Assembly: GCA_021613335.1 (NCBI GenBank) | Contig: JAJTWR010000473.1 | Span: 1,061,001 to 1,125,000, forward strand | From: Whitmania pigra | Taxonomy: Eukaryota > Annelida > Clitellata > Hirudinida > Haemopidae | Reading direction: 5' to 3' | DNA: 64,000 bases | Notes under the pieces: model-generated | Seen by the model: the letters and a program-made list of their open reading frames with translations, nothing else | Databases searched by the model: none | Told to the model about the DNA's origin: nothing | Made by a program: the position numbers and the translations under genes | Shown: one piece after another, positions 10,300-22,700 of the stretch | Layout of the letters: each line of letters begins with the position of its first letter | How positions within the stretch are numbered: the first letter of the stretch is position 1

Positions 10300-11767
10300 A
10301 CTATATAACGAAGCAGACTTTATAACGAATAACGAATTGGATCCTGTAACGAACTTAAGAATTCGTTATAAGATCTCTTTTGTTATTTTGTTCACAACAG
10401 ATAGGATTAAAAAAAAAAAATTTGTTTTAATAAATAAAACTAGTAAATTTATTTTTTTCGCCAGAGTTTTAAAATTTATTTTTTGTTCACCAGTATGATA
10501 TTGTTTGTAAAGCAGGTAGACTATAATCATTTTCAATCAAATTTCAAACGCATTATGAAAAGGATGTTGTATCATTCGTTTAAATATTTAGTAGGTATTT
10601 TGTGAAATAATTATTTTTGCAATCATTGTTTTAATAACTTTGTTTAGAATAAATTTCAAAACTTTAAATATCAATGTAAGATTTTACAAATGTTTTTATA
10701 CATGTTAAAAAAATGATAATATTAATTAGGTGAAAATTCAATTAGCAACTGTTTTGGAGTAAAATACTTGTCTTCCGCCAGCAGACACTTATATAATGGT
10801 AAAAACCTAGTCTTTAATGTATCTGAAGTTAGCAGACACTTAAATTTAATTTCTAATGCGAAATTTCAAATTATAATATTTGAAAACTACGTTTCAAATG
10901 CTTTTCAAAAATGTTTATAAATCAATTGACGGAAGATTTTCAAATTTTTGAAGTTATTAGAAATTTGAGGAATTCGTTCAAAAGTTTTTTTACTCAGTAA
11001 CTACGACTTTACGATTGATGAAATGTGCATAAAAATGTTCGTTAAGATTTCTACTTTCCAAATATGTATAACTTATTAACAAACGAAATTGTGGAACAAC
11101 ATAAGCGCTTAAAATATTGCGAGTCATCTTAAGCGAAAGTCCTTCCATTAATGGAATGTCCTACAAGTCTTCTTACTCAGTAACCACGTCTTTACGATTG
11201 ACGAAATGTGCATCAAAATGTTTGTTAAAATATCTACTTTCCAAATATGTATACTTTATTAGCTGATAAATTTGTGGAACAACATAAGTGCTTAAAATAT
11301 CGCGAGTCATCTTAAGCGGAAGTCCTTCCATTAATGGAATGTCCTACAAGTCTTGTTACTCAGTAACCACGTCTTTACGACTGACGAAATGTGCATCAAA
11401 ATGTTTGTTAAGATATCTACTTTCCAAATATGTATACCTTATTAGTAGATATCTTAACGAACATTTTGATGCACTACTAATAAGGTATACATATACTTTG
11501 CTTTTGAATTTCCAAACTCTTTTCGTGCTGCCCGACAATGAGAATTAATAAATTTTAGCTCCACCGATTTTACAATAACTTTCAAACTGGTGAACGAAGT
11601 ACAAATTTTAAAACTCTGGCGAACAAATTAAATATATTATTTTTCATCCATCGGTTCAAATTTGTATTTTTTATAAAAATATTTAAATATGTGGTAGACG
11701 AATTCTTAAACTCGTTATGTGATCTAATTTGTTATTTGTTATATAATCTGGTTTGTTATGTGGTCTA
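10300..11767. mobile_element. Long-TIR (foldback-like) element
   Basis: About 200 bp at 10300-10500 is inverted at 11583-11767. Matching blocks include TTAAGAATTCGT in the outer part and CGCCAGAGTTTTAAAATTT at the inner edge, on opposite strands. The interior (about 1.1 kb) has no transposase reading frame and holds 183-bp tandem repeats. Target duplications were not identified with confidence. Likely a non-autonomous foldback or long-TIR element. Confidence 0.62.
10988..11500. repeat. 183-bp tandem repeat ending in a palindrome
   Basis: The phrase TTACTCAGTAAC starts at 10990, 11173 and 11356, giving a period of 183 bp and about 2.5 units. Units share CTTCCATTAATGGAATGTCC. The last unit turns back on itself: 20-bp arms TATGTATACCTTATTAGTAG and its complement lie at about 11430-11449 and 11476-11495. 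Confidence 0.72.
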
Positions 11768-12306
11768 GGATTCTTTCAACCTACTTCCATTTTAAATTAA
11801 AAAATAATTCTTACTTCTGCTCCCAATTTCATTTTTTTAGGCAATTTCCATTCCTATTCCTAATTCCATTCCCAAGTTTTAATTTCCATTATCGAGAAAA
11901 AATAATTTTAAATACCATTAATGGAAATATCACTGCTTGGGGGGATTATGCCACTGGATATTGATGAGTTTAATCATGCCCTATCAGCTGGGACTGAAAG
12001 CATTGAGCAACTTACAATTGATAATGATGACGATTTGGCACCTGCCCAACATATTAAATTTCAAGGATGGCTCTGGACTGTAAGAAGAAGATTACTGATT
12101 ACTCATTGTATTAATATTGTATTCAAATTATCTGAATCCGTTAAAAATATTTGATATGTGAAATATTAAAAACAAATTTCCTAGACAGAAAACAATAAAT
12201 TATTTGTTCGAATAAAATTACAAAGTCTAAAAATTTTGTTGTTTTCAATTTTACTCCTTATGGGTCCTGAAGGGTCATACCCCTAAAAACATTTGCTGTA
12301 AAATAC

Positions 12307-12660
12307 TGGCATACCATCTTCTTCCGGTTGAGCGGCTCTTTTCATATGTATGGATAGTATTTATACACAGGAAGTCTTGCATGACTGATGGTAATTTTCG
12401 TCAACAGTTTCCTTTAAAGGCAAGCCATGAATTTTGATAAAATTTTAAATTCCATAGCAAGGCATGGAACGATGGCACATATTTTGAGTGTCACTTTCAT
12501 TCTATTTGTATTTTTAATAAGAGTATTTCAAAATACGTATTTTGTATTTTAATATCTCGAGCTCCTCAAAGAAGTATTTTGTATTTTAATGTTTTAAGTA
12601 CTTTCGAAAAGTTTAGTATTTAGTATTTCAAATACTCAGTGTCAGGTATTTTGTCCACCT
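12307..12660 (+). mobile_element. Fossil hAT transposase C-terminus and 3' end
   Basis: A frame at about 12320-12420 reads LLPVERLFSYV followed by RKSCMTDGNF, the hallmark of the hAT C-terminal dimerisation region (P-x-ERLFS). The following 12490-12660 is rich in inverted copies of AAATAC and GTATTTTGTATTT as in hAT subterminal repeats. The rest of the transposase is not recognisable. Confidence 0.45.
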
Positions 12661-14660
12661 CCGCACTTCGCACACGTGGTACTCCTTACCATCCGCCTAT
12701 ACCGATGAAAAATAATCCACCATTCACAATTCTCCCGCAGAACTATTAATATACCTATCAACGCAAGATAGCGAGAAATAGACGAACAATATTCTTGGAA
12801 GAGAATGAGAATGAGAATGAGGTATCTAAACCTACGAAACCCTTGACATGCTCCTGCAACCAAGTGAAAGTTCGGATGCACTCATTCACCGCATCGATTG
12901 GCAACAGCTGGAAGCTTACTCATGCAATTGAGATTGTGGCGTCCTAATTGATAGCGTCCATTAAAAATAAGAAGCTGCCGGAAGCATTACTGATGTCTTT
13001 GAAAACGGCTATTATTATTTTTATTATTATTACTAAAATAATTAAAATGATAATAATTGCTATTGTAACATTTTTTTTAATGTGGTCGTCATCATTATCA
13101 TAGTCAAGCAAGATCAGTTAGAGTGACTAATGAGCCTATTTCTCAACATAATATCCATCCTTTGATTGATATTTTAGAACATTCTCTAAATGTCATGTAA
13201 ACGGAGTCAAACCGACCACCAACCTTTCAGCATTGATCTTTCAACATTTTTGTTCAAGAACCTTTTGAATTTGTAAATTTCCAAAAAAATTTTTTTGTTC
13301 GAACATGTAATTTATTGTTGTACTTTGTTTTGAACATTTGACATTTGGGTATACTTGAGTTTAAATAATTTTAAAAAATTATTCAAGAAAACAATCATTC
13401 TCCAAGGAATGCTTCTAAAAGGTGTAAAGATAGATAACCCAAAAAATTGGAGCAAATGGAAAATGTACCGTGGCAAAATGCACCATCCTTAAAATTCGCA
13501 GGAGTGAAGGTGAAGAAGTTGTTGTCAACTGTACGAATGAGTGAAGTCAAGAACCTATGTGCATGTGGCGAAACATTGCTTTAACAAAACATTGATTTAA
13601 CAAAAATCACAAGTTTGAATGACGTACTTCTTTGTGCGTGTGCTTCTAAAAGCATGCCTGAAACAGTTCTGTGGTGGAAGTAACAAAGGTCTCGAATGGA
13701 AGAAGTCAAAAATCGACTGAGAACATTCCACGCAAAATTCTTGCTGATCACTTTGTCGGGTTTTCACGTGTGGCACCTGGTTAACTCATAAGTTTTCAAT
13801 CTATAAACGAAGTTGTCTCAGTTCAAGTTGATTCGTTTTAATGTAAAATTTAACTAGATTTGTGTTGAGTCTCTCCAGATGCATTGAAAAGGTGTATTAG
13901 AAAAGTCGATGCACCATACTGAAATATTCAAGTTGCAATAGTCAAAGAAGAAGAAAAAACAAGTCCATGTGCAAAGTCAGAAGTGTTATTGGCAAAGAAG
14001 AACGGACAAATATATATGTGATTGGTCTGATTGCAAGCTTAATTCATTTGAGTGCAAGGACGTTTACTTTTGTTGGTGGTGAAAACACCTGCAAATGTCT
14101 AATTGAAATCGATTTTTATAGATTTTAGAAAACACACAAAAATTCTAATTTTCATGAAAGTTTATTACAATTCAAAATTCAATCAATGAACAATGATTTT
14201 TTTTTGTCCATAGTTAATTAGACAAACGAAAACGGAGCTTTATGGAGCAGATTGTATAATCAGATGTGAAGCTCCACTTAAGTATAACGATACAATTAAA
14301 GCTTTTCAAAAAGATAAAGACTTCTCTCCAGACACATATAATATGAGAACTAGTCAAGTGATAAACATAACATCATAAACCAGAAATAATTCTGAAGTTC
14401 AAGTATATTGATTGCATAATAAATAAACAATTATTTCAATTCCATCAAGCTACTAGAAATACACATGGCGGAGCAGGCTTGAGCTCTAGATATATAGTCT
14501 AAATAAACAAAAAGTATATTTGAATATACAATTCTCAATATATGATACATAGGAGCAATTGTTATAAGCAGGATGGGCTCCATATTTGTAAAGTAATATT
14601 ATTCAATAAATAGATAATAACAATAAGTAAATAAAGGAAACAAATAATAAAAGATACGTT
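12661..14660. other. Intergenic, no gene seen
   Basis: Apart from a short ATT tract near 13015-13060, nothing recognisable on either strand. The final 300 bases are downstream of the tyrosinase gene. Confidence 0.4.
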
Positions 14661-16111
14661 CTACTCACATGCGCATCTACCGGACTTTAAAAGTGGAGAT
14701 TTATGGAAAGGGCAGTAACAAGCCTTCAAAGGAAAATGGCGGCGTATTTTCGCCCCCTCAGCTAATTTAGAGGTGCATTTCGAAAGTGAAAGGTCGCAAA
14801 AAAGAAATTCATCATTTCCATTGCTACAGCAATCCGTATCGCGCATGCAATGTATGTCCGCAGGACTTCTTTCATACGTGACTTCGTAGTCATGCATTAG
14901 TCCATAAACATTCGAGACGTTGAATGGCTCCATGTTTTGGTGCACTGTCAGAAAATAAAATCAACTTGAGAAACTCAAAGGGATTATGATAATGATAATG
15001 AAGTTAGATCACAAGATTAATTATAATAGCACATTTTGAGACTTACTGTCACTCAGGATATAATCTTTGTTTTCTTTATCATTCATTGGAATTGGTCGAT
15101 TCGTATCATAGTTTATGCTGCTATATAATTTCAACGTTTTCTTTTTCCACTTCTCATAAATATGGTCCACCCCACAGTGATGGAAAAAAAACAGAGGGTC
15201 GTTGGGCGAGCACAAAGTATCGGCCATGTGGCCTCCACAAACAGAATGAACCAAACCATGCTTCATTTCAAGTTCGTCATTCTATGGAGAAGTTAAATCG
15301 TTAAACGATGTTAAATTCATTATTTTACCAATCAGATGATCCGACATGAAATAATCGGCATTCCCTTTAACGTTTCTTATCAGGCGTTTATTTATTTTGG
15401 CACATTCTTCTCCTGAAATACTCCAATTTGCAGCAAATCCTTTTGTGACCACACCATTGCCATTACCAGCCAAATATTCCGTGAAAATGACCGAATCTCC
15501 CGCTTCCAAAACTGCTCTCCTATCCAGACGTGTATCCCAGTATGGGATAGCGCATTTTCTACAATACTCCTGAATTTTCAGTTCAGCACTAAAAAAAATA
15601 AATAATTGTTACAATGCAAAATATTAATATGAATTTTCGTTTTTGTCTAGTATACTTACTACTTGACGTAGTGCCTGTGCCAAGGTAGGAATGATTGGCT
15701 ATAATGGGCTTTCGGAGCCATGTCAGCATTGTGCGATCTTACGATAAGATCGTAAGCTGATAATGTGTATTGATCTAATGTAGTATACTTCATGTTGTTT
15801 ATTGCTTGATGCAAAAAATTTCTCTCGTCTCTTTTGAGGCACCTATATTCTTTTCTTGTCCTTCTTTGTGGTTCTTTTGGCATCTGTGGTATCTCTGGGG
15901 TCTCTGGTGACGCTTTTGAGAACGCAACTCGAGGCACAGCCTTAATTGTATTGATAAAATTCTCATCGTTCGTTGTTGTATTGTAAGTGATATGGTAGCC
16001 TCCAATTATTTTGCTCCTTTCTTTCTTCCAGTTTTCTATAGCTTCTTCGGGACTTAAAGCCACGACCACGGTCACCAAAAATGAAAAGTAAATTCCTTTA
16101 ACTGGACGCAT
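14661..16111 (-). CDS. Secreted tyrosinase (type-3 copper), with an in-frame TAG
   Basis: Exons on the minus strand: 16111-15660, 15588-15047, 14944-14661, total 1,278 nt (425 codons plus stop). The start at 16111 gives a signal peptide (IYFSFLVTVVVALS). The CuA site is spread over SHN, AHYSQSFLPWHR, the CuB site over KHGLVH and FFFHHCGVDHIYEKW, with IPYWDTRLD between, so all six copper-ligand histidines appear present. It should oxidise phenols to quinones outside the cell (melanisation, sclerotisation or shell/egg hardening). The C-terminus is a cysteine-rich tail with CMRDTDCC and ends CACE-stop; the final TGTGAGTAG also contains a good donor, so another exon may follow. The middle exon has TAG at 15284-15282 (codon 253) just before CuB, with frame intact on both sides. 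Confidence 0.78.
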
Positions 16112-16770
16112 TTCTAAATATTTCCAAGTGACCAAACCCACAACTTTTATAGACAAAGTCTCTCGACTTCTTGTTTGGCGAATTAATTATGAATAGTTTA
16201 TCGCTTTAACAACAGTATAAGATGTAATCTCCAAGCACCTAGAAACTATTTTGACTCGCAAGTTCAAATTTTAAGAAGCGTAACCTTCGTTACTTCAAAT
16301 TTCTGATTGTTTTCTTTTAAACTGAAAAGCTGAAGGAGGCTGCGCTTCTGCCTGTCAATCAAAATAAAATGCCAGCCTATCAAATTAAATAAACTTGCTA
16401 CGGCATATGTTACCACTTCTAGGTGATTCATACACTCTTCGTGGAAAGATATCATCTAATTTATCATTATCCGAAAGACATCATTGAGAAAAATACAAAA
16501 TAAGGAAAATACGGCTAAATAAGCTTTACAAATGACTTAGAGTGCCTCACTTAAAATTGTCACTCATAACAAACAGTACAGACACATCAACGTTACTGCA
16601 TCGATCAACCAAATCTTGCCAAAAAAGGAGTTATGTTTATAATGCTTTAACATGATAAATTGCGAACATTAAAAGTGGACATAATATTAATTATTTTCAA
16701 AAAAACAGGTTTTTTGGATCAATGGATGGATGGACGGATGGAGAGTGGGTCGGCACGGATGGAATTGGGG
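16112..16770. other. Upstream flank of tyrosinase; GGAT-type minisatellite
   Basis: Presumed promoter side of the tyrosinase gene. No TATA box was assigned. 16719-16760 holds short ATGGATGG/ACGGATGG repeats. No gene seen. Confidence 0.4.
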
Positions 16771-16918
16771 ATTTATTTATTTATTATTTATTTATTTGAT
16801 TATAGTCCGTTGCATAACTCAGATGATTTGGACTTTAATTAGTGTTAGTAAGTTAGAAAAAATGAAAAGTATTAGAATAATAAAATGCATTAATTAATTA
16901 TAGTAAAACTGTAAGGGC

Positions 16919-19900
16919 TTAGAGTAAACCGCTTCTGTGTTTGGAAATCCACCGATAAATGATGTCCACACTTGCTGGATTGCTAGGCATGGACGTCATG
17001 TTGGATAGATTCGTATACATTCTGATTTCTATCCTCAGGGCAGACTGGGTCGGACATTCCATGAGGAAATGCTGCACACTTTCGTCTTCCTGAGGGCACG
17101 TAGCACATCTTCCGTCTGGGTGCCGTTTCAAGAGAAACAAGTGTTGATTCAGAGCACACTTTCCAACTCGGAGTCTGGAGATGAGCACCTCCTTCCTTCT
17201 TGAGACACATTGGAACTTGGTCTTTGTCGACACTTGCTTCTCTATTTTCTTATAGGCTTCGGGGGTCCTCGTCCCATCTGGTTTGCCACTGTTGGTCGAT
17301 GTTGCTGGCCACGGACCTTTTGACATCCTTGATAGACGCCGGAATCCGGTGGTCTATCTGATCCCTTGCAGTGGCTGCCTTTGCCAAAGCATCGGCCTTC
17401 TCATTGCCAGGGATTCCAACATGGGCAGGGACCCAAAACTGAACATTTTTAATATCAGGAGCATAGTTGTTGCCACCCTTTAGTGCCTGTAGGGCACTAA
17501 GCGAGTCACTTAGGACGACAATCCTGATATGAGTCCTTGACATGTAGCAAACATCGCTTGATGGCTGCCAGTTCGATGGAACTAATGCAGCTGTGACTCG
17601 ACGTCCTGAGACTGATGTTTACTTCCTTTCTTGGGATTTAAATACCAATTCCGGCCTTGATGTCCTCGGTCTTGGAGGCGTCCGTGTAGCAGAGGAGGCT
17701 GTCCTGAAGATCCTCTATTTTCTCTCGTGCCACCAACATCCGCAGAGGGTTGTCGGCTTCGAAGGATAGGTTTGAGGAGTCGATCGTCGGTTTACTCAGT
17801 CTCCAAGGAGGGCATCTGAGAGGTTTTTCCCTGATGTCTCCCAGGAGGTCTGCTGGAATGACGGACTCGACTTTCTTGTGCGGGGCTCCTCGCCTCTTAT
17901 CCTCATCCTGCAGTGGAACCTCGCTTCAACTTCGGACCTTGGTTCTGAAATAAAATATTTATTTTTCACAGGCTCATTATTTGTAGAGAACGACCTGAGG
18001 GCGTGGTTTACCATGAGCTTCTTACGACGGAGGTCGAGGGGAAGCTCAACGCACTCCACCCGCAGAGACGAGGCACTTATGCCCTTCATGGCACCACAGC
18101 AGATCTTCAGAGCCTGGTACTGAAGACTGTCGTAGATGTCTCTTATCTGCTTGCACCCCAGGTCGATTACCTCGCATAATCCAGGACGGAGCGGATGATG
18201 GCTCTGTAGACTGTGAGTAGAGTGGATTTGCTCGCTCCCCACGAACTGCCCGAGATGGCTTTCATTGCATTGAGTCTCTTGGAGCACCTTGTCTTGACAG
18301 ACTCTGCATGGGCCGACCAGTTTAGTCTTGCGTCCAGGATGATTCCTAAAAAGGTGGCTGTTTGAGACAGGGGGATTTCCTCCATTCCGATCTTCAGTCT
18401 GATGCTCGCATTCCTCGTCCGATTTTGGTGTTCTGAAAAAAGAACTGCTTGGGATTTAGATACGGGGATCTTAAAACCATTAGCAGGAGTTTGCAAAGAG
18501 TGAATGTCAGAGAGATGGGTCGATAGGAAGAAGGAAGTGCAGGAGGCTTCCTTTTCTTAGGGATTGGGACGACCGTGGCTTTCTTCCAGAAGGAGGGAAC
18601 CATTCCTGTTAGCCAGGACTGGTTGAAGAGGGCCACGATCCCTTTGAGACTGGTGTTGGGGAGCCTTCTGATCATCTCGTAATGGATGCCGTCAGGTCCC
18701 GGGAGCGAGTTCCCGCATTTCTTTAGAGCATCGAGGACATCGGAAATGCTGATGGGATCAAAAATGGGAGAATCCTCCGGCACGAAGAGTTCTGGGGACA
18801 GCAGGAAAGCAGTCTTGGCTTGTGCGAAGAGCGGGGAGAGGTTTGCGTTGCTGCTGGCTTGCGCAAAAGATCGGGCTAGCGTGCCTGCTTTCTCTGAGTT
18901 TCTGAGTGGACCACCAGAGTCAAAGGCGATCGGGGGGATTCGTGGACCTGAGCAATTGCCATTCATCCCTTTGATGGATCTCCAGAGAGCAGCGACACCC
19001 GTTGATCCATCGAAGCTGGCGCAGTGCAACCGCCAGTATTCTCTTTTGGCGTTCTTGATGGTCCACTGAGCTTGACCCTTTGCCCGCTTATATTCCTCAA
19101 AACTCGACTCCGATCGAAGTCGCCGGAAGACAGCTCTCTTTCTGTTTCTGTCTTTGACTGCCTCCTTGCAGTCGCTGTTCCAGTACAGGGACGAGAGGCC
19201 TCTTGCTCTGCCCCTTGTAGATTGAAGAGCTGTCTGTGGCTGCACTAACGATGGAGTCGGTGATGAACTTCGTGTTTTCCTCCAGGTCACTCAAGGGTAG
19301 CTCCTGGTGGATGAGAGAGGAGCACTTGGCCTGTAAAGAGTTCCAGTTGAGTGTCCTCAGGTTGATTCTCGCTGGTCGCAAGTCCTCAAGGAGAGCGTTG
19401 TCGTTGATCATCATTTGGATGATGAGGTGATCACTGCCGAGGCTTGTGTTGAGAACCTTCCAAGTGGTCTTGGCCGCCCAATGCGGAGAGGCCAGCGAGA
19501 CGTCGATGGGTGACGGACTGCCGTGAGGGTCTATGTGGGTGACCTCACCTGAATATAAAATAACTAAGTTCAGGTTTAGTGCTAATTCTTCCCTTTCGTA
19601 TCTAGCTCCGAAAATGGGAGAATGGGCGTTTAAGTCCCCGCATACGATGGCGTCTTGGTGGTTCAGGACGGTCTCAAGCACGTCTCTTGATAAAGGTTTC
19701 CCAGGAGGCGCGTAGAAGATGACGATCTTGAGCCGCCTTGAGTTCGTGATGATCGTGGTCGAGTGGCACTGAGGATCCTGACAGACCACCGCGGTGCTGT
19801 ACGACAACCTTTCCCTTACGCACGTAAGGATGCCGCCACGACAGACTTCGTCCGGCCGGTCGAACCGCTCCACTTGATAACCTCTAAGTCTGAAAGAATG

Positions 19901-20080
19901 CTTGCTTTTCAGAAAGTTTCTTGGAGCAAGATTACATCAGGCAAAGTTTTTAAGGAATTCAAAAAGAAAATAAATTCACCGGATTTAGGACGGATGCCTT
20001 GGCAGTTTCATTGGATAATGTTTATGGCATTATCCATGTTGAACTATTTGGGCCATCATAGAGTCTTTGATTGCAGCTAT
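16919..20080 (-). pseudogene. LINE ORF2: endonuclease, reverse transcriptase, RNase H
   Basis: Endonuclease motifs seen: NCQGIRPKSG, DVILLQET, VCGDLNAHSPIFG and LGSDHLIIQ. RT motifs seen: CGNSLPGPDGIHYEMIRRLP, VVPIPKK and SYRPISLT. RNase H is recognised by VVLSDSLSALQAL and WVPAHVGIPGNEKAD. Around 18490 the RT jumps from SLTFTLCK to SLQTPANGFKIPVSKS, skipping the palm segment that carries the catalytic F/YADD; the two sides are also in different frames. Stops interrupt the endonuclease start near 20040 and 19910. It cannot make an active protein. Confidence 0.82.
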
Positions 20081-20173
20081 GGCTGCACCAGGGACAGTTT
20101 CCTCGTGCATGCACTCGAGGGCAAGGAGGAAGACGTGGTTGAGGACGTCCAACATCTGGTTTTGGTTTCCTCC

Positions 20174-20754
20174 TTAGAACCTCTTGTTCATTACCTCTGC
20201 AATTTTTAAAATTAACTTGGCGAGTAATGCCGAGACGCCCGACTGAGCGACTGCGGCCTCACCGTTAGATTTAGAAATTATATGAGCAGCGGGTTTCAGG
20301 AGCTGCTGCGTGCTGGCTACAACTTTCTTAGGCTTAGACTTACTTTTCTTCTTCTTTGCCTTGCTCTTCGGTTTCTGAGGATTGGCCTGCTTGACAATTA
20401 AGTCTAACCTTAAAACTAAGGTAGCCGATCCTGACCTTCTCGGGGACCTTACCCCTAAAACTAAGGATGACCACAGAAGTGGCCACCTTCTTTCCTCCGA
20501 CATTCTTAGTAACTCTGGATGCGCTCTCGCATCTCATGAATGATCTTCACATCTCGCCTACCTAAAACATCGCTCACCTCTTTCTGAACCCGAACTGGGT
20601 TCAGCTTCCTGGTCTCGATATTGAAGAAGACTGTCGTCATCTTCTCCTTCGAGACATCCTGGGTTGAAGACGCAGAAGAGGCGACTCTCTTGCGCTTCCT
20701 ACTCTCTACGGTTCTGAAACCGTCGTCCATAGCATCGATGTTGCTGACGTCCAT
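20174..20754 (-). pseudogene. LINE ORF1 (gag-like), broken
   Basis: Starts MDVSNIDAMDDGF at 20754. The RNA-binding-type region continues (FFNIETRKLNPVRVQKEV, GRRDVKIIHEM) and after a frame change GKVPEKVRIGYLSFKVR, then a lysine-rich tail (KSKAKKKKSKSKPKK). The CCHC zinc knuckles that normally follow this position in LINE ORF1 proteins are missing, consistent with an internal deletion. Confidence 0.62.
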
Positions 20755-20900
20755 GCCGTATCGTCCAAAAAGTTTGAATTTGGAGACAAAAAGAGAAGGT
20801 AATGAATGGTGAAGCCGATGTATGTTGATGATGGTGATAATGATGAGCATGCAAATGGAACACGAGAAATACATTATCATTATCATTATCATCCTTTTAA

Positions 20901-21325
20901 GAGGATGTCTGAGACCGCAGAAGCAGCATCATTCTGGATCTGGCACTTGAGAAGCCAGAGGAAGTCTTAAGAGGCCATTTCATGTAAGCCGGAGAAAGCC
21001 GTAGGTCTTTTCGGGAGAAATGGGCCGACCGCGGACGAGTCCAAAAAATTTCATTTCCATTTTGTTGAAAAGCATGTTTATTGTCGCTTACTTTCACATT
21101 AGGATTTCTGAAATGAAACTTAGTAAGATTCTAAATTCCTTCTTACTCCAAACTGTTTATTTATTTGCATAACTAAGATGATTTAGACACGGATTGTGAG
21201 ATCGGCGTACACGTAAGGATCTGGAGAGCACCAAACAAATTCTATCAAAAAGTTGTATTCATACCTGCTTTGTTAATTTTCATTTTATTAAAGTTAATTG
21301 AATATGGTTTTCCATGCAAGAAATT
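20901..21325. other. LINE 5' flank and an isolated LINE tail
   Basis: Sequence upstream of the LINE. 21155-21187 contains an isolated minus-strand LINE-tail copy (TTGCATAACTAAGATGATTT). No gene seen. Confidence 0.4.
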
Positions 21326-21327
21326 AT

Positions 21328-21937
21328 GGTAACCCGTCAAAATAGCCCAGCAACAAAACAACCTCGTCAAAAGAGCTTAATGTAATTTAGAAAAAAATAA
21401 TTTATGGCTTGAATGCATTATACGAAACTGATTTCAAATTTAATTCGAATGCTTTTATAACATAAAAAAGTTTAATTGGTATCAGGGAATTTCATGAAAT
21501 AAATTTTAGATAAAATGTTATTATGATTCCAGCTAATTCCTCACTTTCTGTTATCCCTATCAATGGACTTTACAGGTTGGCATTTGATATAACTTATCGA
21601 TTGACAAACGATCTTCACAAAGAGAATCCGACACTTAGAGAATTTACCAGACACTCAAGTCACGTCTAATTTCTTGTGTTCATTCCCTGAATATAGCTTA
21701 TCAAAGGTTAAGTGCGTGAAACTAAGTGTCTTCGTACTCAGTCCAAATCATCTTACTTATGCAACAGACTCTAATCAAATAAATAAATAGTCTATCGAAC
21801 TAATGTTCAACACAGAACCTCATGATTTTTTATGCGGAATCTCACAATTTAACTAATTTTATGTGACTAATTTACATTTAATTTAGTTTAATAATACCGG
21901 GACTCTTTTGTCGCCGGGCTATTTGGACGGGGTGCCT
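21328..21937. mobile_element. Second, diverged GACGGGG-type TIR element
   Basis: Ends are inverted copies of each other: left AACCCGTCAAAATAGCCC, right reading inward CCCCGTCCAAATAGCCCGGC. The interior near 21370-21550 matches the 8.5-kb copy in reverse orientation. A LINE tail sits inside at 21742-21790 (CAAATCATCTTACTTATGCA, ATCAAATAAATAAATAG). No 18S or tRNA-like part is present. Confidence 0.55.
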
Positions 21938-22700
21938 TTGGACACCAAAACTTCGATAATCCACACTGGACACACAATTTTACTCTACCTTCAAGATGTT
22001 ACATAAAAGAAATTTTGTGAGCACAAACTCAAAACAAAAAAAAAAGAACCAACTTTGAATGAGGCTAGTTCTGCAAAGGTGATTAGTTATTAACACATGA
22101 AAACAATCCGCCATTGACACGTCCAACAAGACACCAAAAATGCACCTTCTAACTATGCTGATCTAGAATGAATTCAAGAATATTGGCTTCTCTGTTGTTG
22201 ATCCACCCCAAACATCGTGTGATATCATTATTTTTTAAGTTTCTACATTTTCAATAAATTAACTTGACATCAAACCTTGTGGCAAATTGTTTTTGTCCTC
22301 TGAGCGTCTAACGTTTTAATTTGTTTTCTTAATGCCTTTAATTATTTTTGAATAATAATAATACTTTTTTAAATTACTTTGTTTTACCCAAGACAAATAA
22401 ATTTGAACATTAAACAACCAATTTATGCAGTCTGGACAAGAGATAAGTAAATAATGCACTTGTATTTAAAACAAGTACGCAAGGTACTTGTACTCGGATC
22501 CGAGTGTCAAACATATAGAAGAGTATCTGGCCACCTGTTGATTTTTCGTTTGCATGAGTAGCTGCAAGCCAAAATAATCCAAGTTATCTACTAATAATCT
22601 TACTTGAATTACAATAATAAATAATTATAAATAAATATATAATCTCTGGTTTTTGGTTGGAACTCTCTACAGCCTTATGGTGATGTACTGTCTGAAGAAG
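21938..22700. other. Intergenic, no gene seen
   Basis: AT-rich; no coding exon or RNA gene supported. Confidence 0.4.

Larger units (their letters stand above)
16771..20900 (-). mobile_element. Degenerate two-ORF LINE (EN-RT-RNaseH type)
   Basis: Minus-strand order 5' to 3': gag-like ORF1 (about 20754-20174), apurinic-type endonuclease (about 20080-19200), reverse transcriptase (about 19290-17800), RNase H (about 17800-17250), a 3' cysteine-rich tail segment (GRCATCPQEDESVQHFLMEC) and a 3' end at 16832-16771 ending in ATCAAATAAATAAATAATAA. Base composition is much richer in GC than the surroundings. Domain order fits the Jockey/I-type non-LTR group. Several frameshifts, stops and at least two deletions make it inactive. 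The same 3' tail occurs alone at other places in the window. Confidence 0.85.

Noticed and set aside
11921..12154. 77-codon plus-strand frame before the hAT fossil
   Set aside because: No recognisable domain motif and no splice context; may be transposase debris but cannot be supported.
15297..15343. 47-bp GT-AG intron in the tyrosinase middle exon
   Set aside because: Its removal shifts the frame and gives an immediate stop, whereas reading through keeps the frame except for the single TAG.
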